A stretch of DNA of 64,000 nt from Xiphydria camelus (Eukaryota; Arthropoda; Insecta; Hymenoptera; Xiphydriidae), in the NCBI GenBank assembly GCA_963678675.1, contig OY783192.1, forward strand, positions 13,996,424 through 14,060,423, given 5' to 3'. Shown here piece after piece: positions 1-10,011 of this stretch. The number at the start of each line of letters is the position of its first letter. Positions within the stretch are counted from its first letter, which is position 1. Made by a program: the position numbers and the translations under genes. The notes beneath the pieces are model-generated. The model was not told the origin of the DNA. It ran no database searches and saw only the letters and a list, made by a program, of their open reading frames with translations.

Positions 1-191
1 ATTCCACTATACTCCACCGTATTCGAGTTATTCCAGCGTTAGCTGATTCTTCTCCTCAGTTGATTTTAACTGACGCTCGTCTCTCTTTTTGAAATATTAT
101 ACACATAATATATGTATTTCCGGCTTTAGCTACTTCTCACAACTAAATAGAACCTTTTTAGAATAAAACAATAGAGCAGGAGAATCGCTAA

Positions 192-1566
192 TAGTCCAGG
201 ATATTTAGCTTGAAAATCATGCAATCTAAAAATCGAGCTCACCGAAATATTTTTATTTTAAACTGCTTATTATAATGTACCAATATATGCCTGAAAGTTA
301 CGCCACCGACGCAATGGAGCTTCGTGACATATAAGAGGTCAAAGGTCGCGGATTTTGTTATCTTGCTTCCTATCGCTCCAACGTGAAAAATACCTATTAC
401 AAAAGTTGAAGATCTCAATTTTTAATACCTAAAAAGATATATTTGACATAAATACGCCTAACCGTTCTCGAGATATGTAGCTGAATATGAGGAAAAATGC
501 AAAAATAGCCAAATTCTCAGGTCCCTATTTCCCGGAACGGTCTCGCCGACCGTTACTCAATTGTTTCAAGAATAACTTCGGGTTTTTATTTGACTATATT
601 CAGTCTCAACCGAGTTATAGGCCGAGTAAGACGGGAAAAGGAAAAAAAACCTACTAGGGAAACCATATAAAAAAAACGCGCCACGCATTCTATGTCAAAG
701 GTGATGTGGAAATGAATGCTTCCACAAACTTCGCAGCATCGTATCTCGAAAACGGTAAGGTGTATCTGAAAAGTGTATGGGGCCATTTAATTAGATAATT
801 TCATGATCTAACAGCATGAGTAAGACGGGAAAAGGGAAAAAAACCTACTAGGGAAACCATATAAAAAAACGCGCCGCGCATTCTACCTCAAAGGTGATGT
901 GGAAATGAATGCTTCCACAAACTTCGCAGCATCGTATCTCGAAAACGGTAAGGTGTATCTAGAAAGTGTATGGGGCCATTTAGTTAGATAATTTCATGGT
1001 CTAACAGGAATAACTTGTTTCATTTTTGTGTGAGTCATAGAGAACGAGATAATAGCGTTAAAACAGACGTAGTATTTTTTGACCAAAACTTATCTTTCGT
1101 GTCTCATATCTCGAGAACAGGTAGGCGTACGAAAACCAAACTGGACTTTTTAGAAGGGCGTTTATTCATAAAAATATAATTATATAGGTGTAATTGCCGT
1201 TTGAGTAGTAGGAAGAGAGAAGAATGCGGCGATACATGTTGCATACCCGAATTTAGCTATTTTTGAATTTTTCCACATATTCAGCTACATATCTCGAGAA
1301 CGGTTAGGCATATTTACGTCAAATATTTTTTTTAGGTATTAAAAATTGAGATTTTCAACTTTTGTAATAGGTATTTTTCACGTTGGAGCGATAGGAAGCG
1401 AGATAACAAAATACGCGACCTTCGACCTCTTATATGTCACGAAGCTCCAGCGCGTCGGTGGCGTAACTTTCAGGCATATATTAGTACATCATAATAAGCA
1501 GTTTAAAATAAAAAAAATTTCGGTGAGCTCGATTTTTAGAAGATGATTACTAAATGTCCTGGACTA
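192..1566. mobile_element. Academ-type non-autonomous fold-back element
   Basis: The outer ~320 bases at each end are inverted copies (about 192-511 and 1245-1566). The left end starts TAGTCCAGGA and the right end finishes TCCTGGACTA, and both are flanked by the same TAA (189-191 and 1567-1569), which is a 3-bp target-site duplication. The same TAGTCCAG terminus occurs on four other elements in this window, one of which encodes an Academ-like transposase with an XPG nuclease. No reading frame of interest lies inside; the interior is mostly a tandem duplication. Boundaries are seen directly; the family is inferred from the shared termini. Confidence 0.8.
624..1009. repeat. Two-copy tandem duplication, period 194 bp
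   Basis: GAGTAAGACGGGAAAAG begins at 624 and again at 818, and the following ~185 bases are nearly identical. Each copy holds an AAAAAACGCGCC..GCATTCTA block that recurs in the arms of the Academ-type element at 44444-48338 (near 44940 and 47600) and near 3930. Confidence 0.85.
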
Positions 1567-1651
1567 TAAGGGAATTAAATCAAGCAGCGCGCTGCCTTCC
1601 TGAGCGCCCGCAGCTGTCGGAGCTGCAGTGTTAGAGGAAAGGGAACTAATT

Positions 1652-1797
1652 AGTTCATAACTGAAAGTTTTGCTCTGATTGACTTTAAATTTTGGGACTA
1701 TATTCTTGAGATGTTAAACTATAAGAAAAGACAAAAAAATTCGATTTTTCCAAAGTGCAAACCCTTACCCCCCCCCCCCCCCCCCTAAAAAACATAA
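1652..1797. repeat. Dispersed repeat ending in a poly-C tract
   Basis: This stretch matches 46914-47047: both read through GAGTTTTGCTCCGATTGACTT-like sequence, then TACTATAAGAAAAG, and end in an uninterrupted C tract followed by TAAAA. The C tract here covers about 1769-1786. Similar homopolymer tracts sit in other Academ-type arms. Confidence 0.7.
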
Positions 1798-1801
1798 TTT
1801 T

Positions 1802-2589
1802 GTGAAAAGAATTCAATCCCGATATTTTAAGACGTGTAAAAATGAAAAAAATGTTGAAGTAGCAGTAGTCCAGGTTGACTTTTCTGAAAATGCAACTTTG
1901 ACAGTTCAGAATCAAATTCAGAGTGCTCATTGGAAGCAGCGTCAAGTCACGATATTTACTTGTTGCATATGGAATAATGATAAAGTTGACTCTGTCGCTA
2001 TTATCAGTGACAATTTAAGTCACTCAAAAAATTCGGTCTGGACATTCCTAAAAGTTATTGCGACACACATTAAGCACTTCATGCCAAATGTGAATCGCCT
2101 GATTCTTTTTTCGAACAATGCAGCAAGTCAATTTAGAAGTAAATATACCATCTCAAATTTGTGTTATTTACAAGATGATCTCGATTTTTCTTCCATTGAA
2201 TGGAATACGTTCCAAAGTTTTTGAATATGGATTGTACGAGCAAGAACATATGCAATCTGATTCTGAGCCAAATATGTCAGAACTTGTTTTGTCAAAATCA
2301 AATATTGGTCCAAGTACACATGTTCTTGTTGAAATTCAGAGCAAGAGGTAAGATTCACAGATATGTAGCCGTCTGTCAAGAATCGGTTTCACCCGAGCAT
2401 GGGAAAGTTCTTATTGTAATGATGAAAGTGTGCAATGCAGCGAAGAAAACTTTTAGATTAGACAGTAGGAACACGAAAAACATTCATTTTGAACAAATTC
2501 AAAAAATGTTGCCGTTGCCTATAAAGAAAACGCATAGCAGATGCACTTTTTATGAATTTGATATTGCTATCGAAGAAGTGAACGGATAA
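1802..2589 (+). pseudogene. Remnant of a DDE/RNase H-like transposase, frameshifted
   Basis: The first frame (1802-2224) contains VVQVDFSENAT, then a block ending LFSNNAASQFRSKY. The last frame (to 2589) contains KIHRYVAVCQES and ends near LPLPIKKTHSRC. I recognise this order from a widespread uncharacterised transposase-like family in insects and cnidarians, in which the second block normally reads FSDGAASQF. Here that second acidic residue is replaced by asparagine. The middle changes frame at least once between 2200 and 2350 and a central stretch is missing. No TIR pair was found around it. Reading it as a catalytic DDE core is from memory of the family; the breaks are seen directly. Confidence 0.55.
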
Positions 2590-3162
2590 AAATAGTCAAT
2601 CTTGTATTTTTTAATTTTTCCCTAAAAAAATGTTATTTATCTCCTTCATATTTTTGGTTTACGTAATAATATTACTAACAAGTTTAATACTGTTTAAAAG
2701 CATCATTATCTATCCATTATAACGATCTCAAATACAAATAATGTAAAAATAAATCGCACGTGTCCCTCCGTTAATTTTCTTGTCACCTCCGTTACTATAA
2801 TCAACAATTTTTTGAATGAAAATGAAGAATTAGTTAGCCATCATGAGAATATCAATTTATTCTGCATGTCAACAATAAATGCTAAAAAAAAGGTAGCTCG
2901 AAATCGTTGCTGAAATCGCAGAAATCTCAAAATTACAAAAGCAAGTCGAGAATTTAGTATCGTGCGCATCACCTCCGTTACCATGTTTGAAAAATGCATT
3001 TGTGCATGATTCATTTTTGTTTCCCTAAGAAATCATCATAATTTCTTTTATCAGCTCAAAATCGAAATAAGCAACTTGACCGCGTGCAAAAATAATAATT
3101 TAAATTATACTTTTTTCATGATTTTGAGCGTCAGTGTCACCTCCGTTACTTTAGAATGGCCG
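2590..3162. other. Unassigned AT-rich stretch with a recurring 12-mer
   Basis: No gene seen. CACCTCCGTTAC or a one-base variant occurs near 2764, 2785, 2970 and 3138 at irregular spacing. Confidence 0.5.
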
Positions 3163-3699
3163 TACTATGCGTGTCAAGTCTTTTCATGATCTGTTTGACA
3201 ATATCTCTGAAACCAATGGAGATACTGAAAAATGTATAATAAACTTTTCTGTTCAGCAAAACCAGGCCTACGAAAAAGTGATTTGAAAATTTTCACTGTC
3301 TGTCTTAATTTCATAGAAATTGTACCAAATCTTTCATAAATCGTTCTATGATTTCATTGTTTGCTTTTCTGCTTTTAAACTATCTGTAGCAACTATTATT
3401 TATATCAATCGTTTAAGTATAAAAATCAGAGAATACATTTTTATAAAAAGATTTTTACTCCGGAGAGTTTTTGTTTCTTATATTTACTAAGAGAAATGGC
3501 AGCTTTTCCTTTTTTTATAATTTATTAATTATCCACATAATAGTGACTCAAGGAAATTGAAGGAATGCTTAAATCAAATCGAATAATTCACCTAAAAATA
3601 GCAGAAAATGTCGCACTTTAATTGATACTGCTATATTTCAAATGTTGAGTCAGCTTTGCAAAGGGGAGAAATGACGGATTCTTACCACTTACAATTAGT

Positions 3700-3915
3700 C
3701 TCATTGCAATCGAAATACCTCACTAATCTCTCTCTAGGAGTCAATCTATATATCATATTTCGGAAAATCTAGGCCGCTAATGCCTCGCAGCCTTGCACCT
3801 TTCTCGGAAAGGTTAATTAACGGAAGGATCGAAATAAGCCGTCTTCCGAAGTACCTACATACTTTTAATTGATACTTTTCAAACTATCTGTAGTAACTGT
3901 TACATATAGTGCTGC
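3700..3915. repeat. Repeat block A (dispersed), inverted relative to 5329-5455
   Basis: Contains GGCCGCTAATG, GCACCTTTCTCGGAAAGG, TTAATTAACGG and GATCGAAATAAGCC in order. The same series appears at 5329-5455 plus 8761-8800 (split by the carrier element), 24890-25045, 43430-43550 plus 44415-44443, and in part at 49240-49330. It acts as an insertion target for several elements here. Confidence 0.7.
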
Positions 3916-4061
3916 AACAGTCATGCATTCGTTTCCCCACCACCTTCGAAGTAGAATGAAAGGCGCGTTTTTTTACATGATTTCCCCAATAGGCCTAATC
4001 CATGTCTTTATCAAAATTGGTGGAAAATATAACGTTATTTATAATTATTAAATGAAGGTCT

Positions 4062-4289
4062 ATGCAAAAATCCAGCTTACTGCGATTTTTTGAGAAGTAA
4101 CCCCTTATTTCCACCTTAACCCTTTCCAGTCAAATGATTCCATTTGGAATCATTTTATAATTTACTCATATTTGAGAAAGAAAGAGTAAATTATAAAATG
4201 ATTCCAAATGGAATCATTTGACTGGAAAGGGTTAAGGTGGAAATAAGGGGTTACTTCTCAAAAATTCGCAGCAAGCTGGATTTTTGCAT
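4062..4289. mobile_element. Perfect-palindrome MITE with a TTAA-flanked core
   Basis: The whole 228 bases fold into one hairpin. The inner part 4120-4231 starts CCCTTTCCAGTC, ends GACTGGAAAGGG and is flanked by TTAA on both sides (4116-4119, 4232-4235), the pattern of piggyBac-type MITEs. The outer arms (GCAAAAATCCAGCTT) resemble the subterminal part of the Academ-type element at 44444-48338. Confidence 0.7.
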
Positions 4290-4520
4290 ATGTCGCAGGC
4301 AAATAGTAACTTTAGGCAAATACTAACTGCCTGGGCAAATAGCTTTATTATGTTTATTTCTGATTAAACACAATTTGCCTAGGCAAATAGTATCTGCCGG
4401 AACCGTTGTTAGGCAAATAGTATCTAGTCTATTTCAGTTCAATAATTTGTGGTTATGTGCATGTCATAAGTAGTTGCTCCTCAGATAAACTTCAGTATTT
4501 CAGTAATTTATTACAGCACT
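4290..4520. other. Short interrupted repeats of GGCAAATA
   Basis: Between about 4309 and 4425 the phrase GGCAAATA(G/C)TA occurs about five times at irregular spacing. No gene is visible. Confidence 0.5.
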
Positions 4521-4524
4521 ATAT

Positions 4525-5324
4525 GAAGGGTACACGGGAAAAAGGGGCTCATCGACATTTCTTCTATTTACAGGAGAGCAATTTTAAGTTTATTTTCTAT
4601 GTCACTCTCAAGAACATTTTTTATCAAAGGTTTTTGCTGCATTAAGATATGTGCAATGAAATATAAAAACTACATACCAACATGTGAGGGTTTTTATTAT
4701 TAAGTAAATAGGAAAAAAAAAACACCAAAAACCTATTTTAATACAAAACGTGCTGGAAAAGAAGTGGCTGATTTCAAATGAATGAGCTCCTTTTGTCGCG
4801 GTAATCAGGAACTCGATTGTCCTCTATCGCTGGCTAAACCATGTTTTTTATTTAAAAATTAAAAATAAAGATCCTGTGTTGTATAAATGTAAAGCTATAC
4901 TTATTCTGCAGTTCAATTAATATTATAGATATTCAGTGAGTCATGTTTAGTGCTGACGAAGATTTGAGAAAAACTCTGCCGCTTCTTTGTTGCATAATCT
5001 TTTGAGATATTGCAAATTACGAAATTGTTCCACAGAGATTGGCAGCGGACCTACAAAACACGAATTATTAAACAATAACCAAAATACCTGAACATTTAAA
5101 ATGAATGTATCTTTAAAGTGAACCCGTTTTTGCCGGTACGGAAAGAAATGAGCCCCTTCTTTCCTGTATGCCTAAATTTTAATCGAGAATAACTCTGCAT
5201 TGAGCCCATTTTTTTTCCAATTTCAAGAGTATGGGGCAATAGAACTGTAAAAATTCTATAAAACACGATAATATCCCAATTTTTCGAAAAATGTCGATGA
5301 GCCCCCGTTTCCCGTGTACCCTTC
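4525..5324. mobile_element. Short-TIR element, GAAGGGTAC termini, 4-bp TSD
   Basis: Starts GAAGGGTACACGGG and ends CCCGTGTACCCTTC; the inverted match runs ~40 bases. ATAT flanks both sides (4521-4524, 5325-5328). The joined flanks match the inverted copy near 3900, confirming the empty site. The same GAAGGGTAC terminus bounds 17942-18193. No coding region recognised. Confidence 0.75.
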
Positions 5325-6247
5325 ATATGTAATAGTTGCTACAGATAGTTTGAAAAGTATTAATTAAAAGTATGTAGGTACTCCGGAAGGCGGCTTATTT
5401 CGATCCGTCCGTTAATTAACCTTTCCGAGAAAGGTGCAAGGCTGCGAGCTCATTAAGGCCAAAGCACATCTAGGCGAAGCGAAGCACCGCGAAGCGAAGC
5501 TACCTTTTATATTTCCATTGATTCTTATGCCGGGTTTATACGCTTATCAAACCTCGAGAAGCCATCACAAATTCAAACGTGTGAATAGCGCGTTTGGCAT
5601 TGCTTGCGTAGGCTTGCTAGCACTTGTCGCCGATCCGACCGAGAGTCGGTTTATGGCACAAATCAAAGGAAGTTAACGGTAAGCGCTTGTGAAGCGTTTA
5701 CACGTTTGTGCGTTTGTGAAGGCTTGGAGTTTGTGGCAAGTGCCAAGCGTGTAAACCCGGCATTACGAGGTAACGCACACTTGAGCGAAGCGCCGCGAAG
5801 CGAAGCGCGTCGATAGTACAGGCAACGAAGACCAAAAAGGGCCAAATGGAAAAAATTCATGTAAAAGCGAATTTTGGCATAGTTGTAGGGGAAGGTGTCA
5901 GTAACAATATACTAAAAGTACTGATGGGTGGGAGTTGTGCTAAGGGAGGGGGGGGGGGGGTCTCTAAAGGTCCCCTTTTTCAGTTTTTCGTTAATAACTC
6001 GAAAACTACTGCCTCTAGCGAAAAAAGTTAAATAATAAATTAATCTATATAAAATTCTCTACAAAAAAGGCCTTATAAACTTTTTCGCTAGGATCAATAC
6101 TTCAGGAGATATGGAGGGGGAAATATGGAAAATTAAAAAAAAATCTGTTTTACTGTTAAAAATCAAGGTTTAATGATAAATTAACGTTGCTCAGACCACG
6201 TTTTAATGACTCTAGCGCATATAAGTGTAGTCATGTAATATATCGAC

Positions 6248-6498
6248 GTTGTCAAGTTAAAACCTGCTATGTGAAGAACCTGCTATATGCCGCGCTTGGC
6301 AGTTTTTAACTAGGAATAACTCTCTCTTTGATTCATGTAACATTCCTTCAAAAGTAATCCTAAATGATAATCCTAATTACCTTCTGGGGGGTCGTCCGGT
6401 AATCATATTCCAGGAAAGGCGCGGGACCGAATTATAATGACCTATGTTCATAATACTTCATATAGCATATTCTCCACACAGCAGATTTTAACTTGACA
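6248..6498. repeat. Inverted repeat, ~25-bp arms
   Basis: TTGTCAAGTTAAAACCTGCT at 6248 is the reverse complement of the block at about 6474-6498 (AGCAGATTTTAACTTGACAA), bracketing the start of the 6375-6770 MITE. Confidence 0.55.
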
Positions 6499-6770
6499 AT
6501 TACGCTATAACGGAAGAATTGTGTGCGGAGGGGACCACAATAATATGCGTCGTTGAAGCCTGTTCCGATAAACGGTAGTTGGAATTTTGAATATTCATTT
6601 ATACCGCTTAGGATACCGATCGTGATAACGATCGCAAATACCTCGCAACCCTAGGGTTAATCTTTCGATTGGTGACGCAGGTTTATTTCGGCGAATATAG
6701 GTCGTTAATACCTCGGTTCCGCGCATTTTCCGGAATGTGATTACCGGACGACACACCGAAAGGTAATTAC
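6375..6770. mobile_element. MITE with GTCGTCCGGTAAT inverted ends
   Basis: GTCGTCCGGTAATCA at 6391 is inverted at 6738-6752, and the match extends outward through TAATTACC on both sides. It has probably removed or displaced the 5' part of the XPG-CXC gene of the host Academ element. Confidence 0.6.
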
Positions 6771-6809
6771 CGGTAATTAAGGTAAGGTAAGGTAAATACA
6801 CCGAAAGGT

Positions 6810-7718
6810 AGGTTGGACAAAGCTGCTGTACATCCAACTGTAGCAATAGTTGGGGAGGATGTGGACTTGATAGTTCTCCTCATTGGATTGGCACCACCAT
6901 CTATCAACATGTATTTCATGAAGCCAGGCCGTGGGAAGGCGGAGACCAAATTGTTTTCAGTACGACAACTTCAACAGCTTCCATTTGCTAAGACAATCCT
7001 CCTTCTCCATAGCTTCTCCGGATGCGATACCACCTCGGCGATACATGGAAAGAGCAAAGTGGGAATCGCTAAGCTCTTCACGGCAAATCCTGGCCTCACC
7101 CATGATATCTCAGCAATATTCACAGATCCTTCAACATCACCTGAGGATATTGAACAGGTTGGCGAGAAGCTTTTTCTGGCTGTATACCAAGCACCTGCAC
7201 ATCAAGATAACCTGAACAAACATCGGTACTCGGCATTTTTGAAAGCGTCAACGAAGCCCAAATCAGACATGGCCACTCTTCCTCCCACCAGAGGAGCTTC
7301 AAAGCAACACTCGCTCAGAGTATATCTACAGGTAAACTCATTTACATATAGTTATTAAATACTGGTTTCTTAAAATTACAAATATCAATTTCTGCTAAAT
7401 ACTTACCTTGGTCTGATTACTTTCTTACAGATACAACAGTGGCTCAGCAACCCTCTACAACCCACCCAATGGGGCTGGAACATGGGGGAAGATGGGATCC
7501 TCAACCCAGTTACCACGAAAGACCTTGTGGCACCCGACTCCGTTTTGAACATGATCTTTTGCCGATGCACGACTGGGTGTGGAGTACGCTGCGGTTGCCG
7601 CAAAGCAGGGATAACCTGCTCCGGAACCTGCGGCGTGTGCCTCGGCTCATGTACAAACGGAGCCCCCATCCAAGACATCATCGACGATGATGAAAATTTA
7701 GATTCTGATGAAAATTAG
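6810..7718 (+). pseudogene. 3' part of an Academ XPG nuclease-CXC gene (two exons)
   Basis: Exon 1 runs to 7331 (donor CAG|GTAAAC) and exon 2 starts at 7431 (acceptor TTACAG), in phase. Exon 1 encodes GEDVDLIVLLIG and later FSGCDTTSA, the XPG/FEN1-type metal-binding and helical-clamp motifs, matching the protein at 61484-62752 over its whole length. Exon 2 carries CRCTTGCGVRCGCRKAG, a Tesmin/TSO1-like cysteine-rich (CXC) domain, and ends in an acidic tail, DDDENLDSDEN. The upstream transposase and the first XPG lobe are missing, replaced by the MITE just 5'. What remains is open, so this copy lost its 5' end rather than accumulating stops. Product identity is good; function in this copy is not expected. 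Confidence 0.75.
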
Positions 7719-8094
7719 TGTTTAAGATACATCCTTGAACATTAATTATTTCATTTTTAACGGAAAAACAGATTTTTTTTTAATTTTTCATATTTCCCCC
7801 TCCATATCTCCTGAAGTATAGACCCTAGCGAAAAAGTGTATAAAACCTTTTTTGTAGAGAATTTTATACAGATTAATTTATTATTTAACTTTTTTTCGCT
7901 AGAGGTAGTAGTTTTCGAGTTATTAACGAAAAACTGAAAAAGGGGACCTTTAGAGACCCCCCCCCCCCCCCTTAGCACAACTCCCACCCATCAGTACTTT
8001 TAGTATATTGTTACTGACACCTTTCCCTACAACTATGCCAAAATTCGCTTTTACATGAATTTTTTCCGCTATTTTTCCTTCGTTGCCTGTACTA

Positions 8095-8160
8095 CGAAGC
8101 GAAGCGCGGCGAAGCGAAGCGCCGCGAACCGAAGCGCCGCAAAGCGAAGCGAACAGAAGC
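8095..8160. repeat. GCGAAGC short-repeat run
   Basis: GAAGCGAAGCG / CGCCGCGAAGC units follow one another. Equivalent runs lie at 5463-5505, 5784-5812, 8655-8750, 23845-23880 and 26838-26900, always just inside or within the two carrier elements. Confidence 0.7.
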
Positions 8161-8352
8161 GTCACGATCTAGGAGAAATGTCTGGGGGTGTATTCTCGAC
8201 GCGTGAGAAATGTTTATCGTGGACGGAATGTAATTCGTTAACGGATGTAAAGTTTCGTCGATCACTTCCGTTAACGATTCGAAAATCCTTTCCAAGATAG
8301 ATCTCATCAACGAAATGAATTTTCTCACACGAAATAGTACCTATCTTATGTC

Positions 8353-8466
8353 ATAAGGCGGAAATTCGAGATTTTTTCAGACTGTGTTTAATTAGGTCGT
8401 AACACGAGGCATGGTTTGGGGAGGAGGCTACGATCTAACACAGTCTTAAAAATCCGAGGATTTCCG
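8353..8466. repeat. Hairpin in carrier element right arm
   Basis: GGCGGAAATTCGAGATTTTT pairs with the segment ending AAAATCCGAGGATTTCCGCC, around a loop that includes GACTGTGTT / AACACAGTC pairing. The same hairpin is conserved in carrier copy 2 at about 26610-26722. Confidence 0.7.
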
Positions 8467-9479
8467 CCGAATGACATATACTATTTTTCCTCACGAATGC
8501 CCATTTCTCGAAACAAAACATATACACGACTCATTTCACGGCGCTTCCCTTCCCTTCGCATATATTATAACCCCTTCTCTACCCGGGTATCCATATATGG
8601 ATATTTTCAGGTATAGCTGTTTATACCTGGTAGAGAAGGGGATAGAATTCGCCGCGCTTCCCGTCGCTTCGCTTCGCGTCGCTTCGCCCAAGTGTGCTTT
8701 GCACAGCCGCGCTTCACTTCGCGGCGCGTCGCTTCGCTTCGCCTAGATGTGCTTTGACCTTTAGCGGCCTAGATTTTCCGAAATATGATATACAACCCGT
8801 TCCAGGGAATACACGCCAGCGTAGCGGGTTGCATATCGGTTATCCGTCTGGCGCCGGACACAGGACATGTAGTCCAAGAGCCAGCGCCAAAAAAAGTCTC
8901 TGAATTTACTAAGCCTAGTTTTTTTTATAGTTTATTACAGTGATTGTGTAGACAAACATACCTGCGGTCAGTCAAGCGAAACTTAGTCCAATTGGAACGC
9001 GCGCGCCAAGCGATTTTCAAAAATACTTTTCTTCGAAACAAAGGCCCACTAAAGAAAAAGCCGAAACACGTGTCTAATATTTTTCGATATACTTTCATCA
9101 AAAAAATTCTCAAGGCAAAATCGATTTGACATCTGCCGGGGTCTCCTTGTTAGTAAATATAAGAAGCAAAAACTCTCCGGACTAAAAATCTTTTTATAAA
9201 AATGTATTCTCTGATTTTTATACTTAAACGATTGATATAAATAATAGTTGCTACAGATAGTTAGAAAGCAGAAAAGCAAACAATGAAATCATAGAACGAT
9301 TTATGAAAGATTTAATACAATTTCTATGAAACTAAGACAGACAGTCAACATTTTCAAATCACTTTTTCGTAGGCCTGGGTTTGCTGAACTGAAAAGTTTA
9401 TTATAAATTTTTCAGTATCTCCATTGGTTTCAAAGATATTGTCAAACAGATCATGAAAAGACTTGACACGCATAGTAGC

Positions 9480-9880
9480 GCGCCGGGACAGGTCGTCCCG
9501 AAAAACGAAATTGAAGGAACCTCTCGGTTTTCACGAAGACAGAGAAAAGCCGAGGTCTTTTTTCTCACTGGCACTCATTCAGCTTAGGTGCTAACGCGCG
9601 CTCTACACGAGCCCGTTGGGAACGGAGCAAACGCATACTTGTGCCCTTGCAATTGGGTTGTATCACATATTTTTTTTACATCATAAATGGATTGAGCACG
9701 TACAAAAAGTTGGGACGTATTTTTTTATTTTTTTTCTGACGCGAAATTAACCCTCTTCTGCGAATAGGTGTTTCCCCCACTTTTCGGCCACTCTACCAGG
9801 CGGAGCATTCGACCCTACACGGGCCACTAGCGTAAAGAGTATATTTCGCGCTAGAGTCAGTGCCGTAACTTTGGGGTCCT
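9480..9880. other. Unassigned stretch
   Basis: I see no gene, TIR or repeat here beyond short T-rich runs near 9670 and 9720. Confidence 0.4.
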
Positions 9881-9881
9881 T

Positions 9882-10011
9882 AAAGGCCGGTTTTACCAAC
9901 ACGGTATAAACGCGGTATAGCGCTGTACTGAGAATAACCAGCAATAAGCCTTATGGTTATTCTCAGTATAGCACTATACCACGTTTATACCGTGTTGGTA
10001 AAACCGGCCCT
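9882..10011. mobile_element. Small palindromic MITE
   Basis: Arms of ~57 bases pair almost completely (GGCCGGTTTTACCAACACGG on the left, its inverse on the right) around a ~13-base loop at 9942-9954. Flanks are TTAA-like on the left and TAAA on the right, so the exact TSD is unclear. Confidence 0.7.

Larger units (their letters stand above)
5814..8094. mobile_element. Academ-type element remnant inside the carrier
   Basis: Left end TAGTACAGGCAACGAAG, right end CTTCGTTGCCTGTACTA, flanked by CGA on both sides (5811-5813, 8095-8097). The inverted arms run about 350 bases (to ~6180 and from ~7745) and each holds a G/C homopolymer. The interior carries a MITE (about 6375-6770) and the 3' part of an XPG-CXC gene. 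TSD length and terminus agree with the other Academ-type elements here. Confidence 0.8.
5456..8760. mobile_element. Carrier element copy 1, TSD TTA
   Basis: Starts AGGCCAAAGCACATCTAGGC and ends in the inverted form GCCTAGATGTGCTTTGACCT; TTA flanks it at 5453-5455 and 8761-8763. The outside flanks join to give an intact repeat-A sequence, so the insertion point is certain. The 3-bp TTA site suits PIF/Harbinger-type transposition, but no transposase of its own is visible. Copy 2 lies at 23776-26916. Near the ends both copies carry runs of GCGAAGC. This copy holds the Academ remnant 5814-8094. Confidence 0.8.
3165..9475. mobile_element. Large element with ~330-bp inverted ends, heavily nested
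   Basis: The left arm (3165-3500) is the reverse complement of the right arm (about 9130-9475); both start CTATGCGTGTCAAG and are flanked by TA (3163-3164 and 9476-9477). Between the arms lie repeat blocks, at least two MITEs, a carrier element and an Academ remnant. No transposase belonging to this outer element was recognised, so its class is unknown. Confidence 0.6.

Noticed and set aside
4120..4231. CRISPR-like or terminator-like perfect dyad
   Set aside because: The TTAA flanks and eukaryotic context make it a MITE; no spaced direct repeats are present.
6781..6810. GGTAAGGTAAGGTAA run as a splice donor series
   Set aside because: A short pentanucleotide repeat at the edge of the MITE; no matching exon upstream.
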